From JARICQ01 sp964428475 (lineage in GTDB: Bacteria > Bacillota > Clostridia > Tissierellales > Tissierellaceae): DNA of 9,358 nt. The stretch spans positions 1 through 9,358 of the forward strand of contig CAYRYO010000062.1 in assembly GCA_964428475.1 (NCBI GenBank). Direction: 5' to 3'. The notes under the pieces are model-generated. The model had not been told where the DNA came from, did no database searches, and saw only the letters and a program-made list of their open reading frames with translations. The position numbers were made by a program, and so were the translations under genes. How positions within the stretch are numbered: position 1 is the stretch's first letter; the number at the start of each line of letters is the position of its first letter. This document shows positions 5,958 to 9,358 of this stretch, one piece after another.

Positions 5958-6641
5958 TTATGCCTCTATGTTCTTTGTTATTCTCCACTGCTCCCTTGCC
6001 ATATTATCTATAGTAGGGTTCATCTTGGTTGAAGGTAAACTTATACAGATATTAAACCACGAGAGTGCTTCATCTCTTTCATCCAATCTCCTAGATAATT
6101 CTCCAATTAAATAGGAGAGCTTACTATCATTCATATTTGTCCCAGCTAGGCTTTCTAAATTGTATGCTTGTATAAATCTTTTTCTAGCTAATTGTATAAA
6201 TCTAAGTTCTTCATCTTGTGTTTGTTTTAAACGATAAAGCCATGCAATATTTAACAAAATATTCCCTAATTCTAAATTGCTTTTTCCAATGAGATTATAA
6301 CTTATTAATGCCAGTTTATAAGTTTCTATTGATTCATCTAAACTCCTTACACCTCCAAAACTTCTCTTATGCCATCTCCTTGAAATACTATCTAGTATCA
6401 ATGGTATTTTATTTGCCCCTATATCTTCGAATGAATTATAGCAAGCTGCATATCCACAGTTAGGGCACACATATACATTGTATTTGATAGGGTTTTCTTT
6501 GTTATAATGATTTAGAAAATCCTCATCTCTGTGCATAAGTCTAAGTCTAGATGTTCTTACCTTTTTCGTGCTAAAAGCTTCATTGCATACCGGACATTCT
6601 AATTGTTTATCATATAATTCTTCTGCTTCTTTCAATATCAT
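5958..6641 (-). CDS. DUF2225 family protein (zinc-binding, helical repeats), function unknown
   Basis: A 227-residue soluble protein resembling the DUF2225 family common in clostridia; its function is unknown. Two cysteine pairs, CPVC (16-19) and CPNC (59-62), should form one split zinc ribbon at the N-terminus. Between them is the charged stretch LRLMHRDEDFLNHY, and after them a run of amphipathic helices (about 95-215) that looks TPR-like (ALISYNLIG, ILLNIAWLYRLK, EALSWFNICISLPS). There is no signal peptide or membrane segment. An in-frame GTG at 6656 would add five residues but has no good ribosome binding site. The ATG at 6641 is preceded at 7 nt by AAAGG (6653-6649) and is preferred. It sits 60 nt after the FtsA-like gene and 27 nt before nagB, in the same operon-like run. 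No link with amino sugar metabolism can be shown. Confidence 0.82.
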   Translation of the reverse strand: MILKEAEELYDKQLECPVCNEAFSTKKVRTSRLRLMHRDEDFLNHYNKENPIKYNVYVCPNCGYAACYNSFEDIGANKIPLILDSISRRWHKRSFGGVRSLDESIETYKLALISYNLIGKSNLELGNILLNIAWLYRLKQTQDEELRFIQLARKRFIQAYNLESLAGTNMNDSKLSYLIGELSRRLDERDEALSWFNICISLPSTKMNPTIDNMAREQWRITKNIEA

Positions 6642-6672
6642 ATTCCTACCTTTCACTATTTATATGCTCTTC

Positions 6673-6702
6673 ATTATATTCAACTTATATGCAAATGCAT
6701 AT
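6673..6702 (-). promoter_or_regulatory. Inverted repeat upstream of a TATAAT, possible operator/promoter of the DUF2225-nagB pair
   Basis: Between the FtsA-like stop and DUF2225, the inverted repeat ATATGC-ATTT-GCATAT (6702-6687) overlaps the stop codon. It is followed 8 nt later on the minus strand by a perfect TATAAT (6678-6673). No convincing -35 is seen. It could be a promoter with an operator, or a small hairpin in a continuous mRNA. Confidence 0.3.
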
Positions 6703-8681
6703 TATTCCCAATGAACTTGTATATTGTCTCCATTCGATAATTCTTTTAAATATTCAGCATCCTTTCCATTTACCATTAAAATTAATTTCCCCCTTAACTT
6801 AGAAAGATCAAAATCTATATAATCAAATATATCTACAAATAAAAACTTGTCTTTTTTATATGTTATTTCTATTGCTTCATTATTTACTAAGAGATTTATC
6901 GTATTGCTTCCACTATTTTCTATCTTTTCATCTTTGATATCTTCTTCAATTTCTATAATCTCTAAATAATCACCTTTTTTGAAATTATAATCCTTATCTA
7001 CCTTTAAATCATTTACAAAATACTTACACTTATTATAACTTATCTTATGATGTTCTATAAATTCTTCTACAGTTTTTATCTGTTCTAACTCTATTTTGTC
7101 ATCCTGTTTTAATATTACATCACTATTTACCGTATTTCCATTTAATTTAATGGCTTTAATTAAATTAAATGACTGATTATTGTATATGATACTTTTTTCA
7201 ATATCTACTAGGTCATATAATGATGGGGGTTTTATATCTTCTACTTGATATTCCCTTATATCTATTATATCACCATCTAACAACTGCGTTTTCAAACTCC
7301 CTACTTCTTCATTTATCAATATCTCGGGATTTAAAGGTGGTTCACCTATCACCTTTCTCTTTTTTCCATTTACAAAGTAAACAAAGTCTCCTTTTGATTT
7401 TGGAATTAAGTTCCTAGGATTGTATCCAGTCAATATCAATACATCTGATACCTTAATATTATCAGTATTGAATATACGAACTTCTTCACCTTTAAATATA
7501 ACCTTTAAAAAATTCTTATATTTATTATCTACGGCTTCCATAGCTATGCCTATAGGAGTAATCATATCAGGCCCATTTAACGATTCAAATCCTTCTATAT
7601 TTTCTATAAACGAAGTATCTCTTATAGAAACTCTTTCTTTTGGCAAGCCTAGTTTTTCTGCTATCTTTTCTCTTATCATAGGCATTTGACTGCTACCACC
7701 TACTAGAAATACCGCATCAGGTGATTTATTATTATATTCAAGTATTTCTCCAGTGATTTCTTCTGATATCTTATCTATTACATCTATTATCCTAGATATT
7801 ATTTCAGATGTACCTAATCTATAGGTAACCCCTACTATATCTATGAACTCATGCTCTTCTTTTTCACTTAATTCTACTTTTAATTTCTCACTGCTTTTAA
7901 AATCCAACAAATACTCTCTGGAAAGTCTTTCAGTTATCTCATCACCTGCCATTTGAGTCATTCCATAAGCAGTAATCTCCCCATCTTTTGTAATGGCAAT
8001 ATCAGAAGTGCCTGCACCTATATCCACAAGAGCAAGATTTAAAAGTCTTAATTCCCTTTTTATCGCAATATTAATTGCAGCTATTGGTTCAAGTGTTATA
8101 CTTGCTATTTCAAGGCCTACTTTAGATATTACAGAATAAAGACTCTCTATGACTACCTGCGGAAGAAAAGTCGAAAGAAGTTCAACGCCAATTTTATTTC
8201 CTTTGTGCCCAATTAATGATGCTATCTTATCATCTTCTAAATAGTAGCTGTTTACTGTATAGCCTATATTATAATACTTTAAATTCTTATCTCTTCCAGC
8301 TTCTCTTTCATTTAATTCTATCTCTGACATTTGAACTGCTTCAAGCTCTAGAGCCTCTACTTGTCTCCTAGATATCTCAATCGTTTTATCTATTTCTTTT
8401 TCTATTTTTGTTTTTTGAGTTCTCAGGGATCTACCTGCGGCTGCTATAGAAACCATGCTTAATTGACCTTCTAACTTCTCTTCTAACTCATTAACTATTT
8501 CCTTAACAGTAATAGCTACTCCCTCTATGTCATGAATTTGTCCATCATACATATTTCTTTTTTTATGCTCTCGTTTTGCATAAGCTACTACTTTAAAAGT
8601 CTCCCCATCAATATATTCTCCAACTAAACCTATGATGGTTCTAGTTCCAATATCAAGTGAAAAAATTAAATCATCTTTCAA
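6702..8681 (-). CDS. FtsA-like actin-fold ATPase with long C-terminal beta-grasp-like tail
   Basis: A 659-residue protein, far longer than true FtsA (about 420). Residues 5-385 are an FtsA/PilM-type actin fold: phosphate-1 SLDIGTRT (8-15), a 1C-like insertion (about 75-170), phosphate-2 VDIGAGTSD (219-227), and the adenosine loop LVGGSSQMP (326-334). ATP binding is therefore expected. The remaining 270 residues have no transmembrane segment and none of FtsA's terminal membrane-binding helix. They show several copies of a pattern with a hydrophobic strand ending in Asn-Gly or Asn-Asp, then GD or DD and another strand, as in ThiS/ubiquitin-like folds. The start is TTG at 8681, 8 nt after AGGGAG (8695-8690). 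The GTG at 8690 is fused to that site and less likely. It overlaps nth by 11 nt. A role in division, envelope organisation or a pilus-like machine is possible but not shown; it is probably not the dcw-cluster FtsA. Confidence 0.8.
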   Translation of the reverse strand: MKDDLIFSLDIGTRTIIGLVGEYIDGETFKVVAYAKREHKKRNMYDGQIHDIEGVAITVKEIVNELEEKLEGQLSMVSIAAAGRSLRTQKTKIEKEIDKTIEISRRQVEALELEAVQMSEIELNEREAGRDKNLKYYNIGYTVNSYYLEDDKIASLIGHKGNKIGVELLSTFLPQVVIESLYSVISKVGLEIASITLEPIAAINIAIKRELRLLNLALVDIGAGTSDIAITKDGEITAYGMTQMAGDEITERLSREYLLDFKSSEKLKVELSEKEEHEFIDIVGVTYRLGTSEIISRIIDVIDKISEEITGEILEYNNKSPDAVFLVGGSSQMPMIREKIAEKLGLPKERVSIRDTSFIENIEGFESLNGPDMITPIGIAMEAVDNKYKNFLKVIFKGEEVRIFNTDNIKVSDVLILTGYNPRNLIPKSKGDFVYFVNGKKRKVIGEPPLNPEILINEEVGSLKTQLLDGDIIDIREYQVEDIKPPSLYDLVDIEKSIIYNNQSFNLIKAIKLNGNTVNSDVILKQDDKIELEQIKTVEEFIEHHKISYNKCKYFVNDLKVDKDYNFKKGDYLEIIEIEEDIKDEKIENSGSNTINLLVNNEAIEITYKKDKFLFVDIFDYIDFDLSKLRGKLILMVNGKDAEYLKELSNGDNIQVHWE

Positions 8682-9348
8682 GAAAATCACTCCCTATATT
8701 TTTAAGTATTTCATCTTTATAGTAAAGGCAAATTTTATTTACCGGGCAATCATCACACATTGGATTTCTGGCTTTACAAATCCTTCTACCATGGAATATC
8801 ATGAGATGATGGGCTTTTGACCACATGCTTTTTTCTATGTTTTCCATAAGTTGTTTTTCTGTGTTAAGAACGTTTTTTGCATCGGCAAGGCCTATCCTAT
8901 TAGAAACTCTAAATACATGAGTATCTACTGCAATAGATGGGACATTAAAGGCATTAGAAAGCACTACATTAGCAGTTTTTCTTCCTACTCCTGGAAGTTC
9001 AATTAATCTTTCCATAGTATTTGGTACCTGTCCATTATATCTTTCTATTAACATATTGCATGTAGCTAGTATATTTTTACTCTTAGTATTATACATCCCA
9101 CATGTCCTTATTTTTTCGCCTAATTCTTCTTTAGATAGTTTTATGTAATCCCTTGGCTCTTTAAAATCTTTAAATAACTCCTTAGTAACCTTATTTACTC
9201 TCACATCTGTACATTGAGCAGATAATATAGTCGCTATCAAGAGTTCAAATGGGTTTTCATGATTGAGTTCAGCTTTTGCATCTGGGAATGTTTCTAAAAG
9301 CTTTTTTATTACTATATTTATTTTTTCTTTTGATAATATTTTTTTCAC
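8671..9348 (-). CDS. nth: Endonuclease III (DNA glycosylase/AP lyase)
   Basis: A complete 225-residue endonuclease III, slightly longer than the E. coli enzyme (211). It excises oxidised pyrimidines and cleaves the resulting abasic site in base excision repair. It has the helix-hairpin-helix LPGVGRKTA (118-126) with the catalytic Lys124, the catalytic Asp142 in VDTHVFRV, and a C-terminal 4Fe-4S cluster with Cys191, Cys198, Cys201 and Cys207 in the standard C-x6-C-x2-C-x5-C spacing. That spacing and the Lys set it apart from MutY. The start is GTG at 9348, 5 nt after AGGTG at the very edge of the window, so the promoter and any upstream gene are not visible. Its 3' end overlaps the FtsA-like start by 11 nt, implying coupled translation. 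Confidence 0.96.
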   Translation of the reverse strand: MKKILSKEKINIVIKKLLETFPDAKAELNHENPFELLIATILSAQCTDVRVNKVTKELFKDFKEPRDYIKLSKEELGEKIRTCGMYNTKSKNILATCNMLIERYNGQVPNTMERLIELPGVGRKTANVVLSNAFNVPSIAVDTHVFRVSNRIGLADAKNVLNTEKQLMENIEKSMWSKAHHLMIFHGRRICKARNPMCDDCPVNKICLYYKDEILKNIGSDFLER

Positions 9349-9358
9349 TTTATCACCT

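Overview
The window looks like chromosome of a low-GC, amino-acid-fermenting anaerobe of the Clostridia/Tissierellia type. The evidence is very AT-rich non-coding DNA, strong AGGAGG ribosome binding sites, frequent GTG/TTG starts, and above all a glycine reductase (Stickland) operon under a tandem glycine riboswitch. All ten supported genes lie on the minus strand, so transcription runs from high to low coordinates. The ORFs seen on the plus strand are shadows of these genes.

In transcription order, the first block (9358 to about 5092) is nth (endonuclease III), an FtsA-like actin-fold protein with an unusual long C-terminal tail, a DUF2225 zinc-ribbon protein, and nagB (glucosamine-6-phosphate deaminase). 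It ends at a clear intrinsic terminator at 5092-5144. The second block (5024 to 3731) is a Cof-type HAD phosphatase overlapping trmL (tRNA wobble 2'-O-methyltransferase) by 11 nt. Next, with its own plausible promoter, is a Na+/phosphate cotransporter family gene (2784-3646). Its middle is hidden by a 100-N assembly gap (2911-3010). Its C-terminus can be recovered in another frame as the end of a PhoU-like domain.

The third block is the start of the glycine reductase operon. It has a good sigma-A-type promoter (2730-2758), a tandem glycine riboswitch with a leader-linker kink-turn (2515-2692), an overlapping intrinsic terminator (2470-2522), a second candidate promoter (2365-2394), then trxB, trxA and the first 300 codons of grdE, which runs off the left edge. 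NADPH-dependent TrxB reduces TrxA, which supplies electrons to glycine reductase. GrdE is the substrate-binding pyruvoyl proprotein of component B, and its Asn-Cys processing site (Cys242) is visible. Glycine reductase makes acetyl phosphate from glycine and inorganic phosphate, so a Pi transporter next door is suggestive.

I found no transposon, CRISPR array, tRNA or rRNA, and nothing that clearly amounts to an undescribed system. The items most worth a second look are the FtsA-like protein with a repeated beta-grasp-like tail in place of a membrane anchor, the atypical CEPC thioredoxin, the layered control of the grd operon, and the mis-framed gap in the transporter gene.
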